Of a stretch of DNA of 64,000 nt, positions 13,820 to 24,764 are shown piece after piece. Source of the DNA: Anagrus nilaparvatae. Its lineage: Eukaryota; Arthropoda; Insecta; Hymenoptera; Mymaridae. The stretch is taken from NCBI GenBank assembly GCA_022575985.1, contig JAKSXM010000279.1:868001-932000 (forward strand). Reading direction: 5' to 3'. The stretch's first letter is position 1; every line of letters starts with the position of its first letter. A program made the position numbers and the translations under genes. The notes under the pieces are model-generated. The model saw nothing but the letters and a program-made list of their open reading frames with translations. It made no database searches and was not told the origin of the DNA.

Positions 13820-14804
13820 GCGTTTAAAAATAAAAAAAATTATAATAAAAATTTATTACACTTAGTAACTAAAATTTTTCAAAACGAATGTATTAATATG
13901 TACAAGCAACCTTTTCTGAGAAAATTGTTTACAGTAATCCAAATTTTGCTACAAGCAAATCTTTTCAATCTCGTCAGTTGGTAGTTATTGCCTTGATAGA
14001 GAAAAAAAATTGTTAACTTTTTGCTAAATTCGTTTATTATTGTTAAATGCGATTTCTTTGTATTTGGTAAAATAAAATTTTCGTTACCCAGTTAAAAATC
14101 TACTATATTATTCTAACAGAATTACCATAAGCGCTAGTAGATATATATTTGAAAGTAATTATTATACCCATTTATTCAATTTATTGAAATTTTAAACTGC
14201 GTACCTAATCATTTTCTTAAATTTCCTTTTACATTTTGCATTGCACACCCACTAATCAAATACCAATTCACTCTCTTCAAATGAAAATAAAATTAACATT
14301 ACAGATACTTACAATATTTCATTTTTAAGATGAAAATTAAAAAATACCATTTTTTTTCTTCATAGCATTGGAAAATAATAAAAGAAAAAAAAATTTTTTT
14401 TTTAGAATAGAAAAAAAATGTATATATAGAAATTTATGAGTTATTTTTTTCATTCTTTTTGTTGCAATATAGTATAGCCAAGTAATTACACGAGAAACTA
14501 CTTTCAATTTTTTTTTTCTTTTTCTTTTGTTCACACTTTTTTTTTATACATAAAAAAAATTAAAAAAAAAAAGCAGGTAAATGAAAAGCTGTGGAAAAAA
14601 AATGCTACTTTATAAATTAGTCATTAATTGATGAAAAAGGAGTTTTCTATTTTGTAAAATTGCAAACTTTTTATTGAGTGCGTTAGTTTTTTTGAACTTT
14701 CGTCTGTTTATTATTGGGATTTTCAATTTAAAAACTAATAAACAAATATTAGTTTGTCATGTCATAAAAGTAATTTCTTAAATATTCGCTTTTTTTGTTA
14801 TTTC

Positions 14805-14965
14805 AGCGTAGCATTAATTACAGAAAACTGGCTATCGAAAAATGGATGAAACCTTCAAAATCGTTTTTAGTGACCAAAAATACGTACTATCCACTGAGTT
14901 GGATCCATGATACTACATTTAAAATTTTTTGGATACATCTGACACTGCTAGAGCCTTGACTAATA
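14805..14965. mobile_element. foldback family A, right-end fragment
   Basis: Contains GAAAACTGGCTATCG, CCAAAAATACGTACTATCC, ACTGAGTTGGATCC and the terminal AGAGCCTTGACTA, matching the right arm of the copies at 3.0 and 35.8 kb. No left arm was found, so it is a truncated or solo end. Confidence 0.65.
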
Positions 14966-16591
14966 TACAAAAATATTTTTACAGTAAAAATTCCTATGAA
15001 TTTAAAAAAGTATCACCCACACTTCAAAAAATCTCAAAATTTAATAAAAAAAAAAGCTAATATTTTTATAAAATCTTAAAATTTAAACAGAAAATAAAAT
15101 AAGATAAAACGAAAACGTATAATAAAAGATAAACTTAAATTAGAAAAGTTATAATAAAAAATTTTACTTTTCTTTTTTATAAAAGTTGCATGTGTTCTTA
15201 TATATTTGGAAAATTTTTCCTAAGATCCGTATAAGTCTATACTTCTACTTGCCCCATAGGAGAGTAGAAAAAAAAATAAAATCCTTAGGGGGCTAAAAAC
15301 TATTTTCTACCTTCCTTATGCATGTATGAATATAAAATTCTACTGATATTATACATGAACTAACTTTTTTTTTACGTAAAGAGATAAATTTTTTTTTTTA
15401 TTGTATAATAAAATTAAAGGTTATATTTTTGAAAAAATTTTTTAAATTATTAAATGTATTGTCTTATTAAAAAAAAATTATGAATAAATTATACTAGTAT
15501 AATGTTTAAACTATTGAAAGTAAATTACATGGATGTACAAAAAAATAGTTACTTGCCAAAAATTAGTAAATTTTCAAACAAAATTTGAAATAAGATAAAA
15601 ATTGTAATTGTATAAAACAAAAAATCGAAAATTTTAGGTTCATTCTGTGCGCTGGCAAGAACAGATTTTGGACAAAATTTTTGGGATTCGATTTTCTGTC
15701 ACTAGATGAAAATTTCGCCAATTCTTACTAGATATTCAGATTTAAAATCAAGGGAGGTCAAATGGGAATAATTTCGATTTAGGGACTTAAAGGGACTTAG
15801 AATAATCTGGGTTTAGGGAATCAGAATAGTTTGGGTTATAGTAAAGGTGATAATTACAAATTATGAAAATAGCAAATTATATTGTAATGTTGCGTAACAT
15901 TTATACAATATACCCATCCCTCAGCTGCAGTAAATATGTTCCATGCATTTAGGTTGTGTTTACACAAACCAGCTATAAGTATTTTTGTAAAATTTTGAGT
16001 TAAAATTGTGAGTATGTAAAAGAATAAAAATTTCTAGACTGCATTGCTTAATTTCTTTAAAATAAGTTTTAGCGAAAAAAAAGCTTAAATATTTAATTAA
16101 ACCATTTTAAACAAAAGTTTCTTTCTAAAAAAAATTAAATATCATTAAATTATTTAAAAAAGTAAAATGTATCTAACGATTATAATATGCTATTTTAACA
16201 TTTCTTTTCCTCAACATTTTTCCATAAAACCTAAAAAAGAAAAAAATAAACCACTATTTTCAGTAAATATAATTTTTATATTTAAAAAAGCAGCAAAATA
16301 ACAAATTAAATATAAAAGATTATTTTTATTTTTTTATGTATTTTTTTTTTAATACAAAAATACAAACTATGCTAAAAAAAAAAGCTTGGATATATTGTAT
16401 ATGTACAAAGGATGTCTATAAGCTAATGCAAACAATAGAAGAAAAAAAAAGCATCTTATAGTAGTATTCTTTTATTTATTTTTTACGATTTTTTTTTCTT
16501 TGCACATTAAATGGATGAATAGATTTTAGTTAAGAAAAGTTTTTCGAGATAAAAATTGAAAAAATACCTTTTTATATTTAAGTACAGGATT

Positions 16592-16787
16592 GCGGATTAG
16601 GTTGTTAGTTATTTTTAGGTTTTATTAGTACAAAAAAGTATTTTGTTTTTGAAAAATGTTAATCCGGAAACTTTGGCTCCTGAATCAATTTTAAGTTTTA
16701 CTAACAAATTTGAAATTTAAAGATTAACTGTTACCAAATCATTAAAAATTACAAAAACTTAATAATTAACTAACACCCTAATATACA
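16592..16787. mobile_element. short inverted-repeat element
   Basis: Left GCGGATTAGGTTGTTAGTTA and right TTAACTAACACCCTAATATA are imperfect inverted repeats about 195 bp apart. The same end (TGTATATTAGGGTGTTAATTA) also occurs alone near 4770-4790. No clear target duplication. Confidence 0.5.
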
Positions 16788-17337
16788 CATACCTATATAT
16801 TAAAAAAAACACAATCCCGTTAATAATAAGCACAGAATGAAAAAAAAAATTATTGTATAAAATAATGGTATCCAGTTGATAGAAATAATTAAATTAAAAA
16901 AGTAAAAGATTTTTTATTACGTAGCCCACAAAATTTTATTACCTGCCATAAAAATTGCATTAAATGATTCTCATGTGACACATAAAAATGGTATTATTGT
17001 TCTCGCCCAAATAATATACAAATCCTATACATAATGGAAATTGTGAATTATATTGTTCGTTGAGTGTAAAACTGAAAAATATTATCTGATGTGCGTATTT
17101 TATAATAATTATTATTTACAGATATTTTTTTTAATTTATTAAATTTAATGATTTTTGGTGGTTGAATATGGTGGCTGATTGTCGCTGTTACAAAAAAGAA
17201 ATAAAATACATGAAATTTTATAGAGATAATTTAATAAATTTTCATTTTCTGGAAATACACACATTCACAAACGCGTACTAAAAAAATAAATTAAAAAAAA
17301 TTTTAAAATTGATGCGTATATAATAATTTTGTTCATA

Positions 17338-17390
17338 CAGAGGGCGCTTTATTTTCTCTCAAAAGAAATGATTTGGTAAGTATATAAAAG
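17338..17390. repeat. 53-bp dispersed motif, inverted copy 2
   Basis: AGAGGGCGCTTTATTTTCTC, TCAAAAGAAATGATTTGGTA and AGTATATAAAAG are the complement of the motif at 13767. The flanks differ. Confidence 0.65.
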
Positions 17391-18359
17391 ATGACAATTT
17401 TAGATTATTTTCTTATGCTTACTTATATACTCAGCGAAACAATAAAACTTTTATTATTAATATTTAAGAATTTGTAAATAATCCTTTTGGCTTTCTAAAT
17501 TTTTTAAATGCGTTAGTTATTAATATTAGTTGAAAACTAATCAGAAAATGAGTGCCCGTCAATAATTCACATTTAAATAAATAAATTACTAATTTCACAT
17601 TAATTTGTTCGAAATTTTTATGCATTTATTTTTAAAAACTATCTATAGCAATAATAAAATATAAAGTTTGAAAAAAAAAAAATTTCTTTGAGATTTTTTA
17701 TATCCTAAAATTGAGGAATTAAACTTAAGTATTTTTTTGGATTTTCTCCAATTCCGGACACTTTCTTATCTTATAAACAGTGTAATTTATGAAAATTCGC
17801 AAACATAAATTTCTAAAAGTACCAATTTTTATTCATCAAAACATGAAAAATTACACTTCACATTATATGCTAGTAAAAGCTTTTTTAAAAAAAGTATTCA
17901 AAAATGATAAATCATCACTAAACATAATACCCAAAATATTTCCATAATCATATGTATAATAAAACCAAAATTAAAAATGAATATACTATTATTAAAAATT
18001 ACTCATTAATAACATAAAACAATGTAAACGTTGGAAACATAACCTAAATAAATGTAAATATTAGATTTATATAATAACAATAAATATTTGTAATTAATCA
18101 TTTTAGTATATATATATATATATATAATTCATTATTTATTACATCATTCAATCATAATCACAATAAAAAGGCTAAAAATAATTTTCATTTAATCAACAAA
18201 AGGTTCATATATACACACAGTCTCGCTCTCTCTGTTTGTCTAATAATTCATAATATCAAATAAATCAAATCCAACAATACGATATTTGAATTATCTGTTT
18301 ATATATGCTTTGATAATTTATTAATTATATATAAAAAAAAAATTTTCTATTCTACTTAC

Positions 18360-18490
18360 CCTGAAATTCTTTTCGACTAGCACTGACAGATGTAACAATA
18401 TTAGCAACATGACCTAATACAGTTGCAAAAAGTAATAATCCAAAAAGTAATTGACCTATAACAAATAGATATTCGCCTTTGCTTCTTGGC
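18360..18490 (-). CDS. CNG-like channel, S6 exon (last recognised)
   Basis: Acceptor TTTTAG and donor GTAAGT bound 131 nt. It begins RPRSKGEYLFV, continues through S6 (GQLLFGLLLFATVLGHVANIV) and ends TSVSASRKEFQ with one base of the next codon. In relatives the next exon starts the C-linker (GKLDxVKTYMR-like). I looked for that on the minus strand from 18359 to 1 and saw no match, so the following intron is at least about 18 kb, or the gene is broken. Confidence 0.92.
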
Positions 18491-21400
18491 CTAAAACAAA
18501 TTTTAATAATTAATTATGTATTTTAAATATATAAAATATAAAAAAAAAATACCTTGGCAAATCTCCAATAGTTGTAAGAGCCAAAGTACACCAATAATAA
18601 CTTTGCAGGTATTGTTTAACGACATCCGCTGTTTCAGAATCATTAAATACCCAATTTTTGCTCCCAAAACCATTATTCTTATAAATAATATGATATAGGC
18701 ACCCGTTCCAGTGAAATATCACTAGTAAATAATGTATTAATGATGTTGAACGAAATAAATTTGGATAATTTGTATGTCTTTCAGTTCTATCCATAAACGC
18801 CCAAAATCTAAATTACAAAATTTTAATTAACTATTATTTGAGAAAAAAATAATAATTGCGATTCTTACCGATAAATTTTAACAAGTCTAAAACTTCTAAG
18901 TATACTGTTAAATCCTATAGATAAATATAAACAATCAAGTGGTAACAGACATAAACAATCTATATAAAACGTCGTACTATTCATATAATGTGTTCTTAAT
19001 TTTGTTGAATCTGTTTGTAATACACCATCTTCTAAATAACCAGTTCTAAAATGAAATGCTATATCTATTAAGTATAAAAAATCCGAAAAATAATCCAAAC
19101 AAAACCAAACGGCTATTGTTTCACCTAAAACAAAAACAAAAAATTTTTTTCATGTATAAGTAAGCAGTTTTTTCAACTAAAAAGAAGACTATAATGCAGT
19201 GGTTTGCCAAAAAAATAAATAATAGAAGAAACTTTAAATTTTACTTGTATAAAAATATAAATAATAGCTTGTACGCGAATTGAAGTTTTTCGATAAGAAA
19301 GTAGGTAGATATAACGTGTTGTACGTGTTTTGGTTAAGAAAAAAGTAAGTAAAAAAAAATTTATATACTGACCGTTGATTTCTTGAAAGGCAAATCTATA
19401 TATGATAACCCAAAAATTATATAGAAATGCTAAAGACACAACCATTGACCAATAGTAACATAATCTACCAGCTGGATCAAATACAAATGACCAATTAGGT
19501 GCACCAGTACGAAAACCGCTTGATCCTGATTGGCCAGGATATCCACGACTTCCTCTTTGTTGTTGTTGTTGTTGTACTGTATAACGACTGTAAGTAAAAA
19601 ACAAAAAATATTTTTATGTGACTAAATTTTTTTATAAGTAAATTCTAAGTTTCTAAGTTTTTTTTTTAGTTTTTTAACTCGTTTTGGTAGACGTTTGTTG
19701 AATAAAATATTTGAGGAAATATTTTAATATAGAAGGGGCTGTTTGGAAAAAAAATATAGTATATTTGGGAAATCTAGTTTCAATAATAAAATTTCTCAAA
19801 ATATTTCTAATGCATGCTGGTTTTGATCTGGTGATGAAACTACGTTAACGAGACATATTTTAGGTTACTAATACTACTAATTTGACTGATCGAGGTGGTC
19901 ATTAAGGTAATAAGCTTAAAAAGTGAGCCACATCTCACATTTTCTGCAGATTTTTAATCCGCAGATTTTACGTTTAACAGCTTGATTGTAACATCTTTCC
20001 AGTGAAAAATATTCTGTCTAATAAGCTGCTCGGAAAAGATAATCTTTTCTGGGCAGTGGCCACGAAAGTACGATTTCCTGAAAAAAGAATACCTTCAGTT
20101 CCATTTGAGCCATTCTTTATTTTTCTAGCCAAGGGTCATTATATACTATATTTTAACATTTTCAGCTTGCTTATCTCCTTGACTTTTGAAATATCCTGTC
20201 TTAAAACTTATATAGTTTTGACCACAACTTTTAAACAATTAATTGTTTGTAAAATAAATTGAAAGCGGTCAATAGTTGAACGTATGAAAATTCTATAACA
20301 AAACCATTGGGTACGTTCCAGCAGGTGAAATGTAAATTATGTTCAAATTCTATTAAATATTTCATTTATATATAATATATCCTTAAAGTTTTTGAATAAA
20401 TTTAATACGTAGTTGGCATTTTGATTAATTATAAATAAATAAATGGTATTTTTCGAAAACTAACTTTCGGTTAAAATAAAATTTACTTATAGGGTAGAAG
20501 GGGTGGTTTTCGCCACCATTAAGAAAATTTGAAATTAAACTATGGATATTTTAAAATATTATGCAAATGCATGGCTAAAAAGTTTTTAAATGTTTTTGAG
20601 AAAGATAATTATTAATTAAAATTCCGACTCTGGTAATTTCCAAAACTTATTTTTTGTAAAACCTAACCTTTAGGTCCAAAACCCTGAAAAAACGGGGTTC
20701 TCGCCACCAAGCATATTAGCGAAATGAGTCAATATTCTTGTGGCTAGATGCAATGAGTCATTAAAAAATAGATTTTTTAGACTTTTAAGGTAATTAGCAC
20801 CACATTTTAAAAGGTTAAAGTTCAAATAACGAGGGTGGCGAAAACTGTATACACTGGCGAAAACCCCCTTCTCTACCCTACCCTAATAGACATTTAGGTA
20901 AATCAATAAAAATCGTATATACGAATAGTTATATAACAGTTATATAATGAGAAAAAAGAATTTAAAAAAAACTTACGTTTCCGTTCCATTACATCCAGTA
21001 CCACTATTAAGATGGTTAATAGAAGCTCGTGTATGTAGATGAGATGTATCACGTGACGAAGATAATGTTGTTACTGCATTCGGCAGTTTAAATTTACCCT
21101 TTAGGTAATCATTTCTACGAGATTTTCTACTAAGGTCGAGTTCACTTGCTCCACGATTTACATAAGCTCCTTGAAGCGAATCACGTGATGAACTAAAGTA
21201 TTGCTATTGGACAAAAAAAAGTAAATATTTTTTGATTAAAAGTAAAATTTTTTTTAGGAAAAAAAGAATTCTTTTTTTTTAAATTTCTTTGAAGGATTAT
21301 TATTTTACTTTGTACTGTATTAAGTTTTGCTTTGATCATTTTATATGTCTCATTTTTCAAAGTATAAAAAATTTTAAAATCAAAAAATAATGACGATAAG

Positions 21401-22709
21401 TATACATACTTTTACTAAATCTTGTTATATTTTTTATCGTGTATATTTTTTAGTATTCAAAAAAATTCTATTAAATTTTCATTGAAAAATAAAATCCAAG
21501 CAAACTAAATAGTAAATAAAGGTTAATTCAAACAAACAAACCATCAAATACTAATTTTAAACGTATATTTGCATTTCTACAGAGATATTTAAAATTTTTA
21601 TTTTAGTTTTAACCAAAAAGAGAATTTAAATTATTTAGGTCAGTTTATATATATCTAAATTGATTTGTATGTTTTATAGTATAATTTATTCCGATACTAC
21701 ATTTTATTCAAAAAGGCACCCTTGTATTTATTTTGTTACAAAAACATATGTGATATTCTTTTATGGTAGTAAAAATAGCAGAATAAGCTTTTTTTACTTA
21801 CATTTTTACAATAAATATGTTTGTTTATAAATATAGAATGAATTGTGAATTAAATTTAAAATATTCATGGAAAATTTTCAAAATTTAAATAAAGTTTCAA
21901 ATCACGATTTTTTTAAAAATTGTGCCAAATAAAAATTTGAGTTGTAATATATACGTATAACTTATTTTCGCAGAATATTTATACTTTTTAAATATAATAT
22001 TTTTCAGGTCTCTGCAGTTTTATAAATGTATGATTGTTTGAATTAGTCTCAAATTGTTATTACGTTTAACAGACACTCCCCTGTATGCATAAAATGAAAA
22101 TAATTAATTTAGTCAATTTTGCAAATGCTACGTTTCGTTCCTAATAGAGGCCTCTTCAGGAATGAAATAACAAACAAATTGCAATATATTTTAACATTAT
22201 AAATTATCATTAGAAATACAAGAATTATAATTGCAACTTCAAAAAAATGTTAAATGAGAGGCGGAATGCTATTTATTGGATATTTAAATTTAATAAACCG
22301 AAGAAGTATCCAATATTTAGAATAAAAGTTTGAAACTCTATAAGTTACACATTCAGCTTATTCTCACTCGTATATAAATTAATGACACTTTTTAAATACA
22401 ATTATACATATAGGAATGAAAAAAAAGAGCTAAAAGAATTTACCTGCTGCTGATGATGATAATAATGATGAGTTGGCGTATGACGTCCTATAAACTTACT
22501 GCTGACAAGATCCAAAAGACTTTGTCTCGAGGGTATTCCACTTCTTGCTGACATGTTATCGACACTTTTCGTTTCATCATCCCTGATTATACGACGCCCT
22601 ATTCCAGTTCGATTTCCTCGTTCTCTTAGATCAGAATTTTGAAAAGGAAACGATGTTATATCACCGAGTCTTTCTGTCGCTAATACTGTACCGCCTGAGG
22701 TAACAATTC
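18360..22709 (-). CDS. CNG-like cyclic-nucleotide-gated cation channel, partial gene (six exons)
   Basis: Six minus-strand exons (22709-22444, 21203-20977, 19587-19373, 19124-18869, 18807-18553, 18490-18360) join with compatible phases into 450 uninterrupted codons. Seen: a basic, Ser/Arg-rich N-terminal part with His/Tyr/Gln and poly-Gln runs; S1 (about residues 207-227); S2 (240-258); an S4 with spaced positive residues (ILRSFRLVKIYR); the CNG signature RTERHTNYPNLFRS; a pore helix and filter LALTTIGDLP (about 396-405); and S6 ending VSASRKEFQ. This arrangement is that of cyclic-nucleotide-gated channels, and TIGDLP in place of the usual TIGETP points to the insect CNG-like (CngL) group; the group assignment is from memory. 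Such proteins are plasma-membrane cation channels opened by cGMP or cAMP binding to a C-terminal domain. That domain, the C-linker and the start codon are not in the exons found, so the gene is incomplete here. Introns are 62, 61, 248, 1389 and 1240 bp. Confidence 0.92.
18553..18807 (-). CDS. CNG-like channel, exon with S5 and pore
   Basis: Acceptor GTAATTTAG and donor GTATTT bound 255 nt. It encodes the end of S4, the CNG-typical RTERHTNYPNLFRS linker, S5 (LIHYLLVIFHWNGCLYHII), the turret with GFGSKNWVF, and the pore helix and selectivity filter YWCTLALTTIGDLP. The Asp-Leu after the glycine replaces the Glu-Thr of most CNG alpha subunits, keeping an acidic pore residue. The donor GTATTT is unusual and lies directly at a homopolymeric A/T tract; the intron is only 62 bp. 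Confidence 0.94.
18869..19124 (-). CDS. CNG-like channel, exon with S2, S3 and S4
   Basis: Acceptor GTTTTAG and donor GTAAGA bound 256 nt in phase with both neighbours. It contains S2 (VWFCLDYFSDFLYLIDIAF), the S2-S3 linker FRTGYLEDGVLQTD, S3 (FYIDCLCLLPLDCLYL) and most of S4 (SILRSFRLVKIYR). CNG channels keep the charged S4 although gating is by nucleotide; fewer regular Arg/Lys triplets than in voltage-gated potassium channels fit that class. Confidence 0.93.
19373..19587 (-). CDS. CNG-like channel, exon with poly-Gln and S1
   Basis: Bounded by acceptor TACTTACAG and donor GTCAGT, 215 nt. It starts with the split Thr codon, runs through six glutamines (CAA repeats, plus-strand GTT run) and a Gly/Ser/Arg linker, then NWSFVFDPAGRLCYYWS leading into the hydrophobic S1 VVSLAFLYNFWVIIYRFAF. 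The pre-S1 'DPxGxxxYxW' pattern is shared by CNG and HCN channels. The CAA run may be length-polymorphic. A donor of GTCAGT is acceptable but weaker than those of neighbouring exons. Confidence 0.9.
20492..20878. mobile_element. MITE in a CNG-like channel intron, 387 bp
   Basis: Termini GGGTAGAAGGGGTGGTTTTC and its imperfect complement (GAAAACCCCC then TTCTCTACCC) are flanked by TA (20490-20491 and 20879-20880). It lies in the 1389-bp intron between 20977 and 19587 and carries no splice-like exon. Confidence 0.75.
20977..21203 (-). CDS. CNG-like channel, second N-terminal cytoplasmic exon
   Basis: The acceptor CCAATAG and the strong donor GTAAGT bound 227 nt (75 codons plus two bases). The stretch is open in one frame only and is polar, with clusters such as LSRKSRRNDYLKG and SSSRDTSHLHTRAS. 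It has no transmembrane segment. Base composition is clearly richer in G+C than the flanking introns, which supports coding status. Its own family is not recognised. Confidence 0.78.
22126..22165 (-). repeat. 'CCTGAAGAGG...CGAAACGTAGC' hairpin motif
   Basis: Minus-strand TTCCTGAAGAGGCCTCTATT followed by AGGAACGAAACGTAGC. Hairpin AGAGGCCTCT sits between CTGAAG and CGAAAC. It lies in the 1240-bp intron of the channel gene. Confidence 0.55.
22444..22709 (-). CDS. CNG-like channel, N-terminal cytoplasmic exon (first recognised)
   Basis: The acceptor is AAATTTATAG before the exon and the donor is GTAAATT after CAGCAG. The exon is 266 nt, enters with two bases of a split codon and leaves in phase 0, so at least one more coding exon lies upstream and was not found. 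It encodes 88 residues, hydrophilic, rich in Arg, Ser and Thr, with RRIIRDDE near the middle and a His/Tyr/Gln run at the end. No domain is recognised; membership rests on phase and position, since it reads openly into the next exon. Confidence 0.75.
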
Positions 22710-23447
22710 CTATAAATTTAGAAAAAAATTTTATTTAATTTAAAATTTTCTATTAATAAATCATAAAATTTAGAACGCATAAAGTTTAATAAGCGTTATA
22801 ATTAATATAGCATATGTATATATTATTGACTATGAATAGAATCAGAATTATTCGCAAATCCATATTGATATATTCTCTCTCATTATTATGAATCAGACGA
22901 ATATTCATAATGACCAGAAATAAATGATATTGGAAAGTTCATTTGCATTAATTAATGTACATTTTTTTAATTGTTTTTTAAAATCAATAATTCATTTATT
23001 TGAATTTAATAATTATAACAGTAAATTTTATTTTTATTCTTGATTTACTTGTATTTGTGACTGGATGTAAATGAAGAATGTGCTTATGATGGGATAATAT
23101 GGATAAGAAATTCTGCGATTACAAAAAAATGTTAATGTTATTGTATTTTCAGGCCCAATCTTATGGGGGTTAATAGCGGATAGATCTAAAAGGGAAAATT
23201 TATTGTACTTTAGTTTGATTAGGCCACTCTATTTTACTGCATGAAGTTTGGTTATAATGTTACTTTTTAGTAAAATTTAATAAAAAAATTTGTTTATAAA
23301 ACTAAAAACTCTATTTTTTTAGTAAAATTTACTAATTTTTTAGTTAAATTTACCTACATTTATTAATTTTTGTTTATTTTTTTTTTTGCATGTACCTATT
23401 TATTATAAAAATTAAAGCCACTTTTAATACACAAGTACTCGAATGTA

Positions 23448-24764
23448 CACTGTAAAAAGTAACTTTCTTAGATTTACAAAAAAAAATAGAATTTTTTCGA
23501 AAAATTAGTGAATTTTCAATAAATTTTGTAAATATTCGATAAAAATCGTAAATTTACTAAATTTAGTGAATTATCGAAATATTCGAGAATTCTCGATTTT
23601 TTTTTTGTGAATTTACGAAAAAAGTTGTAAATTCACAACTATGTTTTGTAAATTTTCGAAAAAAAATTCTAAATTATCAATTTTTCTTGCGAATTCACAA
23701 AAAAAAATCGACAATACTCGAATTTTTTGTTAGTATACTAACTCTAGTAAATATGGGTGGTTTTCACGGGAACTGTATATTTTTTTATTGTTTACGGCAG
23801 AACACATATTACCTTTTTTTTCAAATTTTTTTGTAGTTTTATGTTTTGCAAGGTCCAAATAACCTAAAATTTTCAATAGCACTGCTACAAATGTAAAAAA
23901 AAATTCTACGTGTTATTCTTATGGGATTTTTTATTTATGCGGACGTTTTTAACGCGGGCGTTTTTAACATTTTGAGGGTTATATTTGAATAGCTCTTGAT
24001 TGAAACCACAAAATTTTCTCATACTTTGGGTACCTTATTTTTTCATCAAAACACGTTACTGAACAAGATGCATTAAGTAAAATATTGCATAAACTTTGAG
24101 AAAACGACCCGGACATTTTTAACATTTTTATTTTGTATGAGCGTTTTAAAAATTTTAAATTGAAAATTTTCGTTAATAAACCTTTTGTTATTAAAATTTT
24201 AAGTTATCCACAGTTTATATATAAGTAGTTTAGTAAAAAAAAAATGCAGGCAGACTCACAAAGCGTGTAAATATATACTGCGCATTAGTAAAACGGTGGG
24301 AAGTTTAAAAATAGCTAAAACGAGGGGACAGACTTGAATACGACGATACGCTAAGAGAACTGCATAAAAATTTCTTTCGTTGAAAAAAATGAATTTTTGG
24401 GACCTAAATACGTCATATGCACCCAACAGAAAAATTTAAATTCAAAATTTAAGCCGCATGTCAATACTCAAAGTTTACAGTTTAGCAAAAGGACAGCGGA
24501 CGTTTTTAACATTTTGATCACATAGGCTCAAGAAAACTTTTTCTTTAACTCACCAATATATGCGCAGTTGATTTGGACTTTGAAAAAAAATTATTTATTA
24601 ACTTTTGAAAAGAAAAAAAAGTGGAAAAGAGCTTTCGTTTCGGATATAAGTGGGGGAGACACTATGTATACTGTTTCTGCGAAAACCACCCATATATATA
24701 TTTACTAATTTTTCGAAAATTTTCTAATTTTTTTGTTAATATAAGAAAGTTACTTTTTACGGTG
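23448..24764. mobile_element. CACTG-type MITE carrying a nested MITE
   Basis: Outer ends CACTGTAAAAAGTAAC and GTTACTTTTTACGGTG, flanked by TA, match the ends of the 430-bp element at 56994. The interior is rich in TTCGAAAAATT-type words. The copy is interrupted from 23754 to 24692. Confidence 0.82.
23754..24692. mobile_element. TA-flanked MITE inserted in the outer MITE, 939 bp
   Basis: Ends TGGGTGGTTTTCACGGGAAC and the imperfect complement (TTTCTGCGAAAACCACCCA) are flanked by TA (23752-23753 and 24693-24694). The first bases match the ends of the element at 5599 (TGGGT), and GGTGGTTTTC recurs at the ends of the one at 20492, so the three may use one transposase. Confidence 0.8.

Larger units (their letters stand above)
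14966..18359. other. gene-less segment, probable channel-gene intron
   Basis: Lies directly downstream of the S6 exon on the minus strand. Searched for a C-linker exon without success. Holds the small element at 16592, the 53-bp motif at 17338 and CTAAGTCC-type sequence near 15.8 kb. Confidence 0.55.

Noticed and set aside
20002..20262. 86-codon plus-strand frame inside a channel intron
   Set aside because: No motif, opposite strand to the gene, no start context; composition slightly higher in G+C but nothing recognisable.
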